The translations under genes and the position numbers were made by a program. The notes under the pieces are model-generated. The model was given only the letters and a program-made list of their open reading frames with translations, was not told where the DNA came from and ran no database searches. This document shows, one piece after another, positions 62,482 to 64,000 of a stretch of DNA of 64,000 nucleotides; the stretch's first letter is position 1; the number at the start of each line of letters is the position of its first letter. Origin of the DNA: Mesorhabditis belari. Its lineage: Eukaryota > Nematoda > Chromadorea > Rhabditida > Rhabditidae. Location of the stretch: the NCBI GenBank assembly GCA_958450365.1, contig CAUEEP010000917.1, forward strand, positions 210,001 through 274,000, read 5' to 3'.

Positions 62482-64000
62482 ATGGTCGCTTTAAGTCGCC
62501 TCTTTCTAGGAAGTGCGTAAGAAATCTGTTTGTTTGTTAATACTGTTTGTTAAATACACATTTATAATGCTTTTTTTTACTTTTACTATTATTTAAATTC
62601 GTTGAAAATCGTTTTCTTTAGTATTGTTCGCTTTGTTCTTCTTCGAATCGACATTTGGCTTCGTTTTCTTTGCCGCCAACCTTGCGAAACGCACTCGAGG
62701 GTTGATCAAACGCGGGAATAAATATGGGAAAAGTTTGTTTTTAAAATTTTAGGCTAAATAGACAATACGGGATTATAGAAATTTGTTTGTTCAAGCTTTT
62801 CCATAAAAATTTCGCGGCTCCCAAGCCGTGCAATGGCTTTTATGTTATTTTTTTAGGTTCTAGGGAGTGGGACAAATGCGACCTTTTTTTGCGCACCCGG
62901 ACATTTGCGCACCTTTTTTTCCGCACCTTGCCCATTAGCGCACTTTTTTTTCGCGTTTTAAAAAAGCTAATATTAACCAATTTCTATTCCAAATGTTGTT
63001 TTTCTAGGTAATTTGAGGGTGTCGAATTCAAATTTTGACATAACAGAGCGCGCGGAACCAATTTGAAAGACAAAACAGCTAAATCAAATTACAGAAAATT
63101 GTCGATCTTTCTCTTTGTATAACTCCGTCCGTTCGCTTCCACAAGCTTTGATATGTCAAAATTTCGATTCTACGCCCTAAAATTGCCTAGAAAAACAACA
63201 TTTGGAATAGAAATTGGTTAATATTAGCTTTTTAGAGCTTTTTTAAAACGCGAAAAAAGGTGCGCTAATGGGCAAGGTGCGGAAAAAAAGGTGCGCAAAT
63301 GTCCGGGTGCGCAAAAAAAAAGGTCGCATTTGTCCCACTCCCAGGTTCTAAACTCATTTCTAGGCCAAATTTTAGTTTTTCGTATGCAAAATGCTTTTTT
63401 TTTTACTCTGAAATAACGCAGAAGAAATAGTTTTTTTCGATTTTTGATGCTAGATTTATGTCATTTTAGAAACCCGTAGCTTGTTTGGTGTGGGAAAAGT
63501 CGTGAATCTGGCAAAAAAGTTTCGAAAATTCATCAAAGTAGGCATATTTTGTTGATTCTTTAACAGCTTAAACAGCTAAATAGCGAATAAAGATTTTTGT
63601 TTAGCACAATCCGACGATTCCCCGCCTTCGACCAGAGAGCTCTTTAGCAGCGAAACCCAAGGATAAGGTTGGGGTTTTTATTTTTTTTACGATTTAAAGC
63701 CTAATTTACAAAATTATTCAATAAATTGTAGATCGATTTCGCTTTTTATTTAACCTTTTCTACTATTACAAGCCTTTTTTTAGCTTTTCTTAGCCTTTCT
63801 TAGCTTTTTTTGGCTTTTCTTAGCTTTTTTTAGCTTTTCTTAGCTTTTCTTACCTTTTTTTAGAACTACGATCCGTGCAAAGAGCGCCAAATGTGCATGA
63901 ATGGTGGAACTTGTATAAATCGCAATGGAAAGTATGTTAATTTCAAAGATTTCCACGTAAATTTCTTTAGTTTCGAGTGCAAATGCGAGAAAGGATACAT
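62482..64000 (+). CDS. Secreted EGF-domain protein, 3' partial
   Basis: Exons: 62482-62512, 62622-62732, 63470-63537, 63605-63667, 63864-63931, 63971 to the window end. All join in phase. The N-terminus is a signal peptide (LFLGILFALFFFESTFGFVF), followed by a basic stretch (LAKRTRGLIKRGNKYGK; AKKFRKFIK) and then an EGF-like domain: DPCKERQMC, MNGGTCINRNG, NFECKCEKGYI. Cysteine order and the NGGTC and CKCxxGY signatures match EGF. The rest lies beyond the window, so the full architecture is unknown. KR and RGLIKR sites could be processing sites, which is inference. Confidence 0.85.
62863..63342. mobile_element. 480-bp inverted-repeat MITE with perfect 8-bp target duplication
   Basis: Starts GGGAGTGGGACAAATGCGAC and ends with its complement. 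AGGTTCTA is directly repeated outside both ends (62855-62862, 63343-63350). Arms of about 150 bp include TTTGCGCACCCGGACATTTG. It lies in intron 2 of the EGF gene. Confidence 0.92.
63770..63862. repeat. TTAGCTTTTCT array
   Basis: About eight copies running into the acceptor of the EGF-gene exon at 63864. The array itself provides the polypyrimidine tract and several TTAG motifs. Confidence 0.85.

Overview
This window is nuclear DNA of a nematode, most likely a free-living rhabditid. Evidence: many genes with tiny introns (about 40-60 nt) ending in T-rich TTTTAG or TTTCAG acceptors; an atypical H-NOX soluble guanylate cyclase of the worm gcy type; a nematode-style lustrin-cysteine protein; and probable trans-splice acceptors just upstream of several start codons. 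I rebuilt exon chains by hand. Almost every exon joins the next in phase, which is the main evidence for the gene models. The host species cannot be named from sequence alone.

Layout: (1) 89-16900 (+), the 3' part of a 27-exon secreted protein with about 16 CC-containing lustrin repeats. (2) 16901-19108, intergenic, repeats only. (3) 19109-28385 (+), a 22-exon atypical soluble guanylate cyclase. (4) 28949-29945 (-), a small GPI-anchored-looking Ly6/three-finger protein with ten cysteines. (5) 33083-36268 (+), a 445-aa protein with a Lys/Ser-rich N-terminus and a helical core that I do not recognise. (6) 38295-39141 (+), a DUF2358/C6orf136-like protein, followed 0.3 kb later by (7) 39432-48867 (+), a complete 56-exon Brr2/SNRNP200 spliceosomal helicase of 2142 aa; the two may form an operon. 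(8) 52227-60806 (+), a secreted two-MAM-domain protein of 649 aa. (9) 62482 to the end (+), the start of a secreted EGF-domain protein.

Between and inside the genes the DNA is dominated by repeats. Nearly every large intron or gap carries its own private minisatellite. There are also many non-autonomous inverted-repeat elements: TA-flanked mariner-like MITEs, two elements with perfect 8-bp target duplications, and several long foldbacks. A third class is pol III-derived sequence: tRNA-like units, two sets of which are tandem triplets, and one 5S rRNA-like unit, mostly in introns.

The genes do not form one pathway. Four encode extracellular or cell-surface proteins (lustrin, Ly6, MAM, EGF), one a gas-sensing cGMP cyclase, one a core splicing factor, one a probable mitochondrial protein, and one is unknown. 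The most unusual content is the repeat biology: arm-specific minisatellite expansion inside a foldback element, private satellites per intron, and tandem tRNA-like arrays. A strong UAG acceptor preference in the Brr2 gene also stands out.
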